Shown here piece after piece: positions 1-12,376 of a DNA stretch of 64,000 nucleotides. The notes under the pieces are model-generated. The model had not been told where the DNA came from. It did not search any database and worked only from the letters and a program-made list of their open reading frames with translations. The stretch comes from Marsupella aquatica (Eukaryota; Marchantiophyta): positions 20,522,001 to 20,586,000 of the forward strand of contig OZ316897.1 of assembly GCA_973895155.1 (NCBI GenBank). The letters are read 5' to 3'. A program made the position numbers and the translations under genes. The first letter of the stretch is position 1. Each line of letters opens with the position of its first letter.

Positions 1-1137
1 ATATTTCAATATAATTCCCTTGTTGAAGACAATACGGTCAAGACCATTCCAATGCGTGCCACAAAACCATGTACTTCTCTAACCGTAAGTTTAGAAAGTT
101 TGCTTGACAAACGACTCGGCAGTGAGAGCTCCGAGCTCTGCATCCACCACTTCATTTGTAAATCCGTACATTACAATCCGTACTCACTGTCTCAAGTATC
201 TGATGGTCACAGCTGTACACGCGATGGTACACTAATGCGAGATGCATTCGCGTGTTCAAACTCAGACACTCTCCAGGCTGTTGCAGACACAAGTTTCCCT
301 CTAAGAAGATGAAAAACTACTGCAACACAATTCGAATCCTGTTGCATTCATGGCGCTCTTCTACAGTAACAAGTTGTTAAGCAACTACATTTTGAAAAAC
401 TTATGGTCTGCTTACTGGTGTTCAAACGGTTTGTGCTGAACACAATCAGGCATTTTGGTCTAGTAAGAAGTCGTGATAAGCATCATTAGATTTGGCAAAC
501 TTCTGCGCACCTTACTTACCTCTCTTCCAATAGTGCATGCTACACAGTCATGTCCTGGAGACGTTGTTGCCTTCTGTGCAGGCCAGGGCAAGCACTTCTA
601 TCTCCAATAGATTTTTTTCCCATTTTCGAGGAATCGCAGCTCGCTCTACTTCGAAGTGGGCGTCCACACGTTACCCAACCGACCCGATCGATGAAGCGTT
701 CATGTTGGTAGGTAGCTCAACATTACACCACACTACTGTGACTAGCTCCCAGACCCAGTGATCCTGTCCTGCTCGGTCTTGTTCTCTCTCTCTTGGAGCA
801 GGGCAGCGAGTGAATCGCAGGGGGAAGGGGAAGCCAAAGAAGCTGCATGTTTCCCCATATGTTTCTTGGCTTGACTGTCTGAAGATCTCAATGTGAACGG
901 AAGTTGTTGGTAGAACGGAGACGAGCCCTTAAATCACCTCCTCGGCAAGAAAAATGCTCAGTTCGGATTCTTTCATCTTGTGCAATGCCTTAGACTCAAG
1001 TCACCTAAAATTTTACTCACATCGTTCTCCCACGGAAATCAGTTCTCCATCGACGCTATCCGCATCTTGACCAGTTCTCCATCGACGACAGTAATCCACA
1101 TCCAACAAAATCATCAGCAAACGAAGAGCAGCCTAGG
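1..1137. other. Intergenic DNA, nothing recognised
   Basis: Both strands were read. The only open frames are short and show no family resemblance, repeat structure or splice-consistent coding pattern. It presumably includes the 3' flank of the minus-strand DUF617 gene that ends at 1138. Confidence 0.6.
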
Positions 1138-1896
1138 TTATATCCTGAGGAGAAATATGCTCAGCTCGGGCCCTCCATTTCCATCGGGGTTCATCATATA
1201 GAAAGCCTCGGAATCACGTGAGCCAACCACTCTCTCAAACCGTGCTCTCATATACATCAATTCCCCATCGTTATTCTCTCCATCCATAGGAAGAACTCCG
1301 GCTCCCATGGACACTGCTCGCACTACGGTCAAAATATGACGATCAAATTCTGAAAATACTCTCCTAATGGCGTATCCAGTCTTCCTTCCGTTGCAGAACA
1401 TGCTCCAAATTGGCTCCTCGTACAGTTTCCCTCTGCCTGATGTCTTTTCACATTCAAGCGCGATTCTCACCAACCCAGATGCCATATCCTGCACGAGGGT
1501 ACTGGTGGGCGTCGAAAATTCCAGGATCAACGTGGGGATCGACCTCTGATCTTCTTGCACGGCGAAATGGACGTGCCCCCTTCTGTGCCCGAAAATGGTG
1601 CCCGTCACCCGACTACCAAGAATGAGGCCTTCGCGTTGAGAGGGCATTGTCAGCATCCTGCAAGGGCCCATGATGGAGAACGGGAACATCGAGTTCATTG
1701 CCGATCGGATGGTTGCCACCAATTTCTGCTGCCTGTGTGAAGACTTCGACGACCGTGCCAGAGTGAGACTCGACGACGATGTGCTCAATGCACTACTGAA
1801 AGGACTCCCGGGACTGCTGGTGCTGCACGTTCCGGGGCTACACGGACTGAAACTACCGGACGAGACTATCGCGAGGTCTAACTCAGCTTTCGTCAT
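1138..1896 (-). CDS. MIZU-KUSSEI 1-like protein (DUF617 / MIZ1 family)
   Basis: This is a single-exon gene of 252 codons, counted from the first in-frame ATG (1894-1896) to a TAA at 1138-1140. Roughly residues 1-55 are Ser/Thr-rich and low in complexity. The conserved DUF617 core follows: GTIFGHRRGHVHFAVQ, then PTLILEF and LVQDMASGLVRIALE, EPIWSMFCNGRKTGYA and EAFYMMNPDGNGGPELS close to the C-terminus. Order, spacing and the C-terminal position of the last block match land-plant MIZ1 proteins, the founder of which is needed for root hydrotropism in Arabidopsis and is associated with the ER membrane; the biochemical activity of the family is unsettled. The frame stays open upstream of the ATG through a GTG at 1933-1935 to a TGA just beyond, with an AG near 1949, so an upstream coding exon is possible. 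Family assignment is very secure; the exact start is less so. Confidence 0.92.
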   Translation of the reverse strand: MTKAELDLAIVSSGSFSPCSPGTCSTSSPGSPFSSALSTSSSSLTLARSSKSSHRQQKLVATIRSAMNSMFPFSIMGPCRMLTMPSQREGLILGSRVTGTIFGHRRGHVHFAVQEDQRSIPTLILEFSTPTSTLVQDMASGLVRIALECEKTSGRGKLYEEPIWSMFCNGRKTGYAIRRVFSEFDRHILTVVRAVSMGAGVLPMDGENNDGELMYMRARFERVVGSRDSEAFYMMNPDGNGGPELSIFLLRI

Positions 1897-3929
1897 CGTG
1901 CCCGAGGGCCCGAAATCTCTGTAATCGAATACCACGTTAGGAGCCAGGGTGCCCGTCTGAATTCAACTCACTCAGCAAAGGCCACACTTCTAGCACCTTC
2001 AGAGCAAAAGATCACACAGCAAGCCTCCCTCAATCTCCTCACAATACAGATATCAAAGAAGTTCAGCGAAGTATTCGGTCCTGCCTGATCTACTTCACCG
2101 TTTGGTACGATCGACAACGTCCAATTGCGTTGAACCAGCTCCCTAACTTCAAATCTCCGACACCAAACTGCCTAATAGATCTCGATGAGACCACAAACTG
2201 CCTAACAGGTCTCAATCAAAGGATCACAGGAAGGCTTCCTCAATCAAGCTCCTCAGAACGCAGACAGTGGAGCAGTATATTAATTCTTCAAAGTCTGCGG
2301 TCCTCCCTGATCTACTCCTCTAGACAGTGTGGTCCACAACGCTTCCAATTGCGTCGAACCAGTTCCCAGCATCCAATCCCAGACCTCGAGCTACCGATAG
2401 GATCGCACTCCACACTGCTGAAGGATCGTCCTCACTGCCCAACTGACGAAAACAGTCATCAGTGACAATAATCAGTCGCCCACAAAGCCCGGAAAGCTTT
2501 CTGGAACACCGATTCGGCGCCGCCGGGCAAGCTAATCAAACCATGGAATCGCGCTACAATCGCTGCTTTGTCTCGGCACAGAGCTCGCTCAGTGATTACC
2601 GAATGGGACTCTCTCCTTCGAAGGCAGGAATAGAAACCAAGGCCAGAATTGACTCCCAGTGAATCGAGCGAAGATGCCACACTCTCCAGAACAGCGGAGG
2701 ACAGCTGATGATTGCGCTTTGAAGGAGACTAGGAGAGGATGATTATTAGAGAACCCAATTCGAGCGACATTCGCGCTTCGAGCGATGACGATGATGTAAA
2801 GCAATTTTGGGCTTTTCGCGTTCTCAGCCACGTCGCAATTGCTTCGAACTTGGAGCCTTCAATCTTTCCATGAATTTTACCTTTTGGACACATTTCAGGT
2901 AGCGTTGCATTACCCTCTGGTCCGTCCCAGCGGTCGGTGCTACGTGGCGCTGTATGACAGGATGCGAGGTCGTAGGGCTCTGGGTATATAATAGACGGTT
3001 TGTCGTTTAGGTACCCCCTTAGTCGGGTATGGTTCCATGGGCGTCACGGGAGGATCACCGAGAGTTCGGTTTCCCCAACTGTTTTTATTGGGAGTCTGGC
3101 ACCCTCTTGTCCTACACAATTTTAATATGTATATATATCTCACCTATCCCAACGACAACAGACCAAATAAAGGGGATGAAACAAAGAATCACACTCACCG
3201 AGACGGCAGTACAATAAAAGGTAGACAACAACCAAAAAACACAAACTATTATTTGATGCATGGTATAGTTAAACCCCTGGCTTGGACCTACTGGGGAAGC
3301 AATGAAGCAATGTCATGTTTCCATTCGATACCTTGCTTAAGGCGGTACTGTCCTTTATACCATGGACAACCTACAGTAGCTGATGAAGTTGGGAGAAAAT
3401 AATACTTAATAATACACGGTCATTGTATTGGTTGAGACTTATAATTGTAGAACGAAGGGAAGAATACCTACATGATGTACTGTAGTTCAATTTTGCATCA
3501 CACAAGGAACCATGCCAAAAGCACAGCCATGTGCTTAGAATACAGGGTAGTAAAGTTCGCCAGGCAAAGCAAGAGGGGAGCACGGGCAAAAAGGGGATGG
3601 GTCACAAAGGGGGACTGCAAGATCAAGGCAAGTTAACGTTGTTAGTGAGCCTGCTTTTGTTTGACTCTAGTATTAGAACAAATACTGGGCATGATATGAG
3701 GTGAGGGTTAGGCAAGCCCTCTGTCAATGGCAGAACAGATGAGTACTGCGGATCCAGATCAAAGTACTAATTGAGGCATTCATTCTTTTCTCACAAATCC
3801 CAGCCAAAAGTGGGTTTTTGATGTAACTTTTGACACTTTGCGAAGAATGGCATATGTCATGTCTTGTTGGCAACAGAAAAAGAGAACCATGGGCAGTGAG
3901 TGCTCGAGCCCATGAGCAAAATCTCTGAA
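1897..3929. other. Intergenic DNA upstream of the DUF617 gene
   Basis: This should contain the promoter and 5' UTR of the minus-strand DUF617 gene, but I could not fix a TATA box or start site. The part from about 2930 to 3150, with a TATATAATAG string near 2985 and a mostly open minus frame, looks like part of an old repeat; I could not assign it to a family. Confidence 0.45.
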
Positions 3930-4248
3930 GCACTTAGAGACAAGGGAAGGAGGTGGAAAGGTAAACTATATGTACAAGATGTTCACAGAATGTTCCTTAT
4001 TCATCAGCAAACTTTTCATGCAGTACCAGAAGGTATTTTACTGGTCTAGTTACAGATTCTAAAATATACTCTCAGGCGAGAGCACCAAGGTGGGAAGGTA
4101 ACTAAGTATGTACAAAATGTTCGCACAATGTAAGGATCCATGAGCATGCTTTTCATGCAGCACCAGAAGGTATTTACGAGTCTAGTTGAAGACTCTATAT
4201 ACTCGCAGGCTGTGTATATGTACCCAATGTTGCAAGCACTTAGAGACA
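3930..4248. repeat. Diverged two-copy duplication, period about 137 bp
   Basis: The words CTTTTCATGCAG and ACCAGAAGGTATTT occur at 4012 and again at 4149, with further shared words (TCTAGTT, TACTC-CAGG) in the same order. GCACTTAGAGACA occurs at both outer ends (3930 and 4236). This is an old tandem duplication without coding content. Confidence 0.7.
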
Positions 4249-5995
4249 TTGATGCATAAGGAGGATGGTTGCTAACTACTGTGTACATCTAGTGGTCATT
4301 GCATACCTGTAAGTTATATATTTGAGTACTTAATTATTGTTATTACTTAGTCTTTCCAACCCCAATTGCTGGTGGCATTGGTTCAAGGCTCAAATACCAC
4401 TAATTAAGTTGTAATCTGCTTGGCAACAGTGATTAGGATTATCACAGTGACAATGTGCAAGGAAGTGGGGGATTGAGTTCTCTCATAGTCAACCAAGTAC
4501 TCAATGGAGGGTTGTTGTGAGTCATAGTCTAGACATGTTGGTTGTAGAGGGCACTAATAGATAGCACTTAATTAGAAGAGTTCTAAGCATTTGTTACACT
4601 ACACCCTGGCCCATATTTCATTCTCATTATCTATTTCTCAATATAAAGCAAACCACTCTCTACTACTTTGACGTTGAGTATTACTTCTTGTCAACACAAT
4701 AAAATGTTGCTGACCCAAACAAGTGGAAAGCCAGGTTTGAAAGGGACAATGCAGATAGTGTTGGTGTGGGGAAAGCAGTGTACTTATCCTAAATTTTGAC
4801 TTCCTCTCATGGAAAAACCATCTGACCTGCTCAGAATGAACATTTTTCAATTCTCCTTCCTACTTTCATATATGTGAACTTGGAGGTAAACCCCCTTTCA
4901 AGTAACCAGTTATTATTCTCGAAACCTCTCACCCAACCTCCCCCCCCCCCCCTTCTCTCTAAATCATAAGAAATTGCTCAACATTCATTGAGTCCCATAA
5001 TTGAACCCTGCACCCATTGTGGTATTGTGGAGGCTTTTGTGTATGCCGTGCAACAAAGTTATTGTCCATAGTGCCTTGCAACTACGGGGTTGTACTTGTA
5101 GGAGGTTCTCAAACAGCTCAACTACCAACACCAGAATTTGACCGAGCCTGCAATTCCATGTCAGTTCATATTTCTTTTGTATTCTAGAATAATTTCTAAA
5201 AGTCCGAGTAGTAAACCCTTTTTATTCCTTTCTCAACACAATACACACTCTGCATGGCTCAATAACTGTTGCAAAAGCCCTGTGCAGAAAGGCCCCTCCT
5301 CCGTTGTTGTAGGGTGTCACTCAGGACTATGTTATTCACACAATACAAGCTCAATTGTTGGCTTTCATCGGCATAATTAGTTGTCCACCGACGGAGCTCA
5401 CTCTTGTTTTGTCACTTAACACTAGACAGTACATCTCAATTTTATAATTATTATTCCCTTTCGGAATCATTTTTTAAATTTAACTTCATACCAATAAGAT
5501 CAGATAATTGTCCCCTTTTAGTTTGCATCAGGTGACAAATACCTAAGCACAACATGCTAGATACTTGCTTTGTGGCTACAATAGAATTAGGTGACAATGA
5601 AAGGTTATAAAAAGGTGCAGAACTTCCAGATTATTTGTCAAATTCATACGATCTTCAGATAATGTGCATAATTCTAAGAAGATAATTAGATGAAACTGAA
5701 GTAAATCTCAAACTAAGTTTTTTGTGTGAGAGAATTAGGGAACAAGAACCCTGATGCGATTTTTGCTAATCTGTTGTCAATACATGAATCCTTGCATTGA
5801 TGCATGGAGCAGATGATTACAAGTTGATTTAGGAATTCTCAGAGACGGGGAATGACTGCAACTTGAAAGCAAGGGATATGAAATGGATAGAGAGAGTTCA
5901 GGCAAGCTAGAGCTCTGGCAACAGTTGAGGTGAGAGCCGGAGTGAGGCTAATTTAGACTCAAGGGGACATTGTCATGAGCAGAAAAAAGAGCAGA
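4249..5995. other. Intergenic AT-rich DNA
   Basis: No gene was recognised. A homopolymeric run of 13 or more C lies near 4941-4954. Confidence 0.5.
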
Positions 5996-6104
5996 CCTTC
6001 TTTCCCCCTCCCATTTTCAATTTTCCTTACCTCCCCTTTCTTACCTTTTCCTTCCTCTTTCTCCCTCTCCCTCTTTGCTAGCCCCTCTTCCTCTCTTTTC
6101 CAAG
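5996..6104 (+). repeat. Polypyrimidine tract of about 110 bp
   Basis: The plus strand is almost entirely C and T over this stretch, with CCCTCCC, TTTCCTTCC and CTCCCTCTC strings. It is low-complexity polypurine/polypyrimidine DNA. The short open frame through it, rich in Ser, Pro and Phe, follows from base composition and is not a gene. Confidence 0.8.
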
Positions 6105-7692
6105 GAAAGAAAATAGGTTGGGTGCAAGGCGTTATTCATATGAAATGCTTTGGTTGACACAAAATATCATGGGCAAAAAACTGTCAAGTGCCAATGGATT
6201 GCAAAGAAGGTAAAAAATAATATTGAACCAAAATGAAAATTTCATGCAGCAAAAGAAGATGTTCGAGGATCTAAACAAACTAAGACACGGTAGAGAAAAA
6301 GAGAGGCAAGAGAGGTTGAATTCACCCTCACTCGCAAAAGAAAAAATACAAGTCCACATCTCCTCCGAAAAATCAGGAAAGCTGGGACGGGGATCTTGGC
6401 ACAATGAATTTAGCCCCATCGTCAAAAGAAAACCAGAATTCAGCCTTGAAAGAATAAATATATTGCCATAGAAACTTCCCAGAGTCCTAGGCTTCCCTTG
6501 TGCAGACTACCACATACAAACTGCATCCCATTAATTGCACATCAAAATGATGCAATTATATAATATGTACTATGTCACTCCATACCATAATAAACCCAAT
6601 ATTAGGGGTCTCTCACTATATGGAACCCCAGATCACTGGCAATGTTTTTAATGGGTATTAAATCTGAAACTTAAAAAATATGGCTGTGTGGTAGTTCACT
6701 TGAATTGAGACTGACTTAAGTCTTGGTTTTAAATCTTGTCACTGATTGTTCCCTTTCTGTCAGTGGGGATTTACAGATTCCCTTTTTAGAGAAAAAAACT
6801 AAAAAAACTTAAGACCGAATGAATTGTTTTTGCCTTAGTTAGTTTCAATATTCTTGGAATATTGAAAATGTTTTCAAAACACTTTATTTTATTATAAGTC
6901 TCAAAACTGGACTTAAAAACGTCAGTGTTCTCATTTAAAAAAAAAGTCTTCTGACTCCTAGAACCAATAAAATGATGATCTGTTTTTGTGGAAGCTAGAC
7001 TAGTAAAACCCAGTTATTTTTGCTTTGACGGAGTGATATTTGAACTTATCTGTATATGGCTTTGATGTGCAATAATTGGGACGCGCACAAAACCACAATA
7101 CCATGTACCTGCATATTATTATATAAGAGAGCCTACACATGTACCAGATTCTCTTTATCAGCCAGCACATAAAACTTATAGCCCCCCTCCACTGACAATA
7201 AATATTTTGGCAGGATTTTGTTCCTTGGCCAGCTCCTTTCAATTGTTTGAACCAGGTGCCTCAACAGGAGTTGGAAACCCAATGTCCAACTGTTGTGCAT
7301 GTATGCCGAGTTGAGTAAAATAAGTGCATGTGAGGCAACTGGAAGTGTTGTCATTTTGGTTATAGTCTCATCAGTGTAGTCATGTTCTAAAAGAGTCAAA
7401 ACTTAAACACAACTCCAATATTCAGTCACATTGTGTTCAAGTTCAAAAGTGTTGTTGGTCACAAGACCCAAAAACATTTTTTAACAATTCGTGTTCGGGG
7501 ATAGTCCAAAATAACACTAATTCTAAATCTCTTAATAAGCCTAATTCCTACACAACACTAATCAGGACAGACAGTGTAGTTGCATTAGAGTATTCATATA
7601 TCAGACCAGAGATTGATCTAGTGATCTCTCCTCTCCTCTGAGAGATTTTATGGTTAAATGTCGGGAAGGGTGGAGGTGGGGCCGCTTCTCTA
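6105..7692. other. Intergenic AT-rich DNA
   Basis: Only short overlapping open frames are present, on both strands, and none resembles a known family. I see no mobile-element ends. Confidence 0.5.
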
Positions 7693-7830
7693 GTCACCTC
7701 CTAAGCTATGGCATGCCTACAAATTTATGTAGCTCACAGTTTGTATCACAAGAAAGAAGTCGTCACCTCCTAAGCTATGGCATGCCTACAAATTTCTGTA
7801 GCTCACAGTTTGCATCACCAAAAAGAACTC
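7693..7830. repeat. 69-bp tandem duplication (2 copies)
   Basis: GTCACCTCCTAAGCTATGG begins at 7693 and again at 7762. The two adjacent 69-bp units differ at only a few positions. The unit is not coding. Confidence 0.9.
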
Positions 7831-9359
7831 GTGGCTTCTCAGCGTTGGAGAGGAGCGCTGCTTCATTCCTGACGGGGTGCTTTTATTAAGCGTCGGTTGT
7901 ATCTAGAGCCACATTGCCTCGCATGAGAGCTCCACGTTTGCTCGAGGATCTTACCGCATAGCCCCGAGGAAGGCAACGAAATTCCTTCGGAGAATCGGAG
8001 TCATGAGACAGACAAAACTCTACCATGAGAGAGAAAAATATCCTCCCCTAGTCCTCTATTCAACCAGACACTTTTAGGCGGTTACGGCTCGGTTGCTCAT
8101 GATTGTACAGTATGTTCAGTGGCTTGTCCTTCGATGTGTGAAGCTATGCGGGAGAAATTGTCTAGGCTGGACATTCGAGGTCCTTGTAGTAACGGCTTCG
8201 ATCTTTCCTTCTGGGAAATTCTTGTGAATCGGATGGCGTTGAGCTGCTCCTGCTGTGCTAGCTCGGCTATGGTTTAGTCTTAGTTCTTAGCTGGGGAGAG
8301 TTGTTGTCGTTCTTCTGAATATTGCATGCTTTGTTGTCTGTGTTGTCGGCATTGTGCCCTGGTTTTGTCTGACTGTCAGTTTGACGTTCTTCGCCTTGGA
8401 AATACGACTTTAAAACAAACCAGACAAGAGAACACGACAGTGCACAGAAAAGGGTAGCCCACAGAGGGGAAAGCCTCTCGGAGTCTCGGGGTTGTGTCTA
8501 CCGGCGTCATAGGTTCTCCACGTTCTGCGTGTGGGTGCTGTGCGAGTGCAGCTTTTTGGGTGTTCTCTGGCTTCTATCTGGACCCTTTTCTTGTGGCTGC
8601 TCCCTGTGCAGTAGGTCTCATCATTCAGGCTCGCTTGGACCAAATTTACAGACTTGCAGTCCATCATTTATTTCCTTGCTTTGAGATCTAACTCCTGCTG
8701 TGGTGCAGTAACTTGCTGTGGGCAGATTTTCAGCGTAGATTTGGCTGCTAATAAATACTGGGGCAAGCTCCAAGTTCTGGAGGATATTCTCAGGAATGGA
8801 GCCACAGGCTAAGTTTAGTATGGTGGACATTAATCTCCCACAGGTTTGTACATTTGTGCCGACTCCGTGTAAGAATGTCGGTTTTCGCCACCTTGCAACT
8901 GCGAAGTGTCTGCTCAAGTTGTTTCTATGCTTGTTTTTCCCCTTTCCCTCCATGCTTCGTCTGGAACACCATTCGTTGAACTGATGAATGAGATCAATTG
9001 GTCTGACAAGTAAATCTTGGGGAAATTTGGGCCTACAAGGTCAGCTACGACCATTTCGCTTCACAGATCTGGATTGTTTCGATCATCTGGGTCGTTCATT
9101 GCAAGACAGAACTTTGGCTGGTAGCAGAAAAGGCCTGTTGAGTCACTGGTATGCACCGCACAATATAATATTGTCAATGGACGATCGATCCTGACAAGTT
9201 CAAAGGGTGAATGTCTTTTCATGACAATGAATGAGCTTCGCTCATGCCTCGTTTGGGAAACTTCGCTTCCTCTGCTGCAGTCCCCGGTTTGATGTGACGG
9301 GCAACTTGCTGAGTTGCCGGGCACGTAAACTCGGCATTTGCCGGCCTAAAATGCTCTCA
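7831..9359. other. Intergenic DNA, nothing recognised
   Basis: No supported gene. The GGGCAACTTGCTGAGTTGCC segment near 9300 is a short imperfect palindrome that leads into the GC-rich block. Confidence 0.5.
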
Positions 9360-10060
9360 TTTGACGCATATTCGTCATTATTCCCCGGCTCAGCCCGAAC
9401 TTCTCCCGGCCCGGCCCGAACTCCTCCCGGCCTCTTCCCGGACCCGGCCCGGCCCCCCCCCTACCTCTCGTCACCCGGCCCCGGCCCCGGCTTTACGCCC
9501 CGGCTTTACATCCCGGCCCGGCCCGGGTGGAGGAAGGCCCGGGTGGGGGGAGGGAGGAGGCCCGGCCCGGGTGGAGGGGGGCCCGGGTGGGGGGGGGAGG
9601 AGGCCCGGGTGGGGGGAGGCCCGGCCCGGGTGGAGGGAGGCCCGGGTGGGGGGGAGGAGGGAGGCCCGGCCCGGGTGAAGGGAGGGGTCTCGGGGTGGGA
9701 GGCCCGGGTGGGGGGGGGGAGGAGGCCCGGGAGGCCCGGGTGGGGGGGGGAAGGAGGCCCGGCCAGGGTGGAGGGAGGCCCGGGTGGGGGGGAGGAGGGA
9801 GGCCCGGCCCGGGTGAAGAGAGGGGTTGGAGGAGGGAGGAGGGAAGATAAGCCCGGGCCGGGAGGGGGGGGGGGGGTCCGGGCCGGGGGGGGGGGGGCTT
9901 TAGGGTCCGGGCCGGGAGGGTGAAGGGTCCGGGCCGGGGGGAGGGGCGTTAGGGTCCGGGCCGGGAGGGTGAGGGTCCGGGCCGGGGGAAGTTTAGGGTC
10001 CGGGGCCGGGAGGGAAGAGGACCGGGAGTACTCAGGCCGGGACCGGATTTACTCGGGCCG
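9360..10060. repeat. GC-rich low-complexity block with C-rich and G-rich arms
   Basis: From about 9380 to 9525 the plus strand is C-rich, with CCCGGCCCGG units. From about 9526 to 10060 it is G-rich, built of irregular units such as GGCCCGGGTGGGGGGAGG and GGGTCCGGGCCGGGAGG. The composition switches abruptly against surroundings that are mostly AT-rich. Open frames across it are Gly/Pro/Arg-rich and open in several frames at once, as expected for this composition, so I do not call a protein. CCCGGGT/ACCCGGG words make the arms partly self-complementary, and the many G runs could form quadruplexes. Related phrases (GGCCTAAAATG at about 9345, GGCCTTAAAATGG at about 10110, and TTTGCCGG beside both) lie on either side, which suggests one expanded unit. 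Confidence 0.85.
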
Positions 10061-10741
10061 GGACCAGATGATGACGACCGGGAGAGACCGGGTGTCGGCT
10101 TGCCGGTTGACGGCCTTAAAATGGCCTATTTGCCGGGCAAGTCCAAACCGGGCTGCAGTCTATCAGGAGACCCGTACTGGACCGCTTTACTGCACTGTAG
10201 TAGTACTGTTTGGTGCGCATCTCGAGTCTTTGTACTGTAGGTTGCTGCTGTAGTGCTGTACCCATAAACAATTAGGTGATTTCGCTTTTGCTCTCTCTCT
10301 CTGTGCCACAGTTTGGTCTCCGTAGGAATATTACTGTGTGGTCAGCTTGCCTAGATGTGTACCGGATTGACCCAGAGCTCGCTCAGTAAAGTTGGACGAC
10401 TGCATGAGGGTGTGATTCGAAAATGATTGTTTCAATTCGTTAAGCTCTAATGGAAGTATGCAGAAAGCATGCGTTACAAAATTCTCAAGGTATAATTAGG
10501 TAAATTCCATGTAGGTATGAACAGTTCAACTTCCAATTCCAGTCCAGTCAATTTGGTGGAATCATGTCTCCCGGTTTGGTGCAATTTGTTCTGTGGCAGT
10601 ATGCTATATAAAATTGAGGGTATCATTCGAAATGATGTTGTTTCAGGTTCCTAAGCTTGAGAGGTGTAGTAGACATTCATGAAACATGCAAGATCTCAAG
10701 GAATACCAGAAAGTGAGGGTCTGGGAGACAATCATGCAGAC

Positions 10742-10821
10742 TGTGTGCCGTTCAACCTTTGAAATCGGTCCAATCAGGGACGGTGTGCCGTTCAACCTTT
10801 AAAATCAGCCCAGTAAGGATT
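10742..10821 (+). repeat. 40-bp tandem duplication (2 copies)
   Basis: GTGTGCCGTTCAACCTTT begins near 10743 and again near 10783, followed by related AAATC-G-CCA sequence. This is a local duplication within the decayed array. Confidence 0.85.
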
Positions 10822-10929
10822 ACAGGAGCGTTGAGGGTGTCATTCCAAATGATTTCGTTTCAGGTCCTTACAAGTACTTGGGGTCTGTCTTTTTTCTTCC
10901 TCTGTCTGAGACTCTCGGAGATGCAATCG

Positions 10930-11260
10930 TAGCCATTGAAATATGGGGACAGGCCAAGCTTCATTTTACATGAACTTGGAGCACAATCTGGCAAAACCAT
11001 TACCAACCCGAGGCACTTGCTAGTGGGTTCTTTTCTCGCTGATGTGGCCATGCTCTTTTTCAAAAACTTAGACCACTTCTTGAGGTGCGCTTTTCTTGCT
11101 GATGTGGTCATGCCTTTTTTCAATCGAAACTAAGATCACTTCTTGAGGTGGTCGAAAGATGGACTGCTTGGTCCATCTCCATTCAGGATCTTTCATTTAT
11201 TTTCTCCAGGCCTGGCACATTTACCTGACACATTTTGGCTCAGGCAGTACGCACTGGATT
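10930..11260 (+). repeat. Dispersed repeat, related to 25080-25350
   Basis: Words shared in the same order with the downstream copy are CTTCA-TTTACATGAACTTGG-GCACAAT, then GCTGATGTGG (GCTGAGGTGT in the other copy), CTTAGACC-CTTGAGGTG-TC and TGACACATTTTGGCTCAGG. No coding capacity or termini could be defined, so the class is unknown. Shorter related pieces recur around 26490-26720. Confidence 0.65.
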
Positions 11261-12376
11261 TCAGGTTTGCAGTGGGTGAATTTGCATTGTGTGAATTTGC
11301 AATGGGTGAACAGTGACCATTTGTGCCCAGGAGTTCTTATAATGTCCCCCTAAGCTGAAGAGGTGAACGCACATTTGCGAGTCAGGCAAGCATTGTAAGC
11401 TTTTAAATATCTCAGAGAGAATCCTGTAGCCAGTCGGCAGTTCAACTTCTTGAATCAGTACCGTCAAGCTTAGGGAATGGCTGAAGGGGTGTCATTCTAA
11501 CAGATTTTGTTTCAGGCTGTCAATACTTAATTCTGGATATATGTTTGAGCAACAGCCAAGCAAAGAAAGATTGTCGAGGGAGCCAGGTTGGGAGAATCGG
11601 CATTTGAGCTGCAAAGCTACGCCCAGTTAAAAGGTTGCATTCAAAATTTGCCAAAATTATGTCATTTGTCAGATCAATACACAAGGTGAATTCACACTGA
11701 ACACGAGTCATGTGCACAAGGAAGTAAATGATGATTCACGACATACATAACCGAATATAACGTAAGTTTTGGACGGCGACATTGGTGTTCAAACTTCTAC
11801 TTAAAATCGTCCAAGACCATGGATACTGCTACATAACTGACAGTGATGTGGCAACCAAATCATCGATCAGAACCAGGGCTTCAGACTGAGCCTACAAAGC
11901 GGTGTTCCTATCAGAATATTGAACGGATGTGTCCACAGTAAGAGTATTTTGACCTCAAATATGTGTGTTTTTTGAACGGAAATGTTGCCTACAAAGGGCC
12001 TAGCATCCTCGGATCCTCCTCTTACAACGCGCTACACCAGAAATTGATGCTTACTGTACTAGTTAGCTCAAACGACGACATTGACCTGCTGGCAGTCTTA
12101 GCTTCACCCTTTAGGCGATCCAGAGTCTAAACTACTAGCCTTTTAGTCAAAACATCACTTTGAGGACGAAACAGATGAGCAGACCCAGCATTATCTCGTT
12201 TTGCGCAATCCATAGCCTGGTAGCTCTATCCGAGAGGGATGAGGTGATGGATTGCGTCAGACAACGATCTTTATAACCATTCTTGGTTGAATATTCTTAG
12301 GCAATCTTCGTCAATCTATTGACGAAAGAATGGCCCTAGTGTGGGCGTTCAGGCCAACCGTGGGAGTAGTACAGTA

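Larger units (their letters stand above)
10400..11530 (+). repeat. Decayed tandem array with a period near 215 bp
   Basis: GAGGGTGT-ATTC-AAATGAT-like words followed by TTTCAGG-like words begin at 10407, 10616, 10833 and about 11482. The spacings are 209, 217 and 649, the last being about three times 216. A second word, GTTCAAC-TT-AATC, recurs in step at about 10524, 10751, 10791 and 11440. The array is strongly diverged. An unrelated dispersed repeat occupies about 10930-11260 in the gap. Confidence 0.6.

Noticed and set aside
2940-3143. Minus-strand 67-codon frame with GDPPVTPMEPYPT
   Set aside because: It looks protein-like, but I cannot name a family, and the opposite strand is open as well. 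It is probably part of an old repeat.
9231-9923. Long Gly/Pro/Arg-rich open frame of 230 codons
   Set aside because: It lies in the GC-rich low-complexity block, where two other frames are open too. There is no domain and no splice or start context, so it is a compositional artefact.
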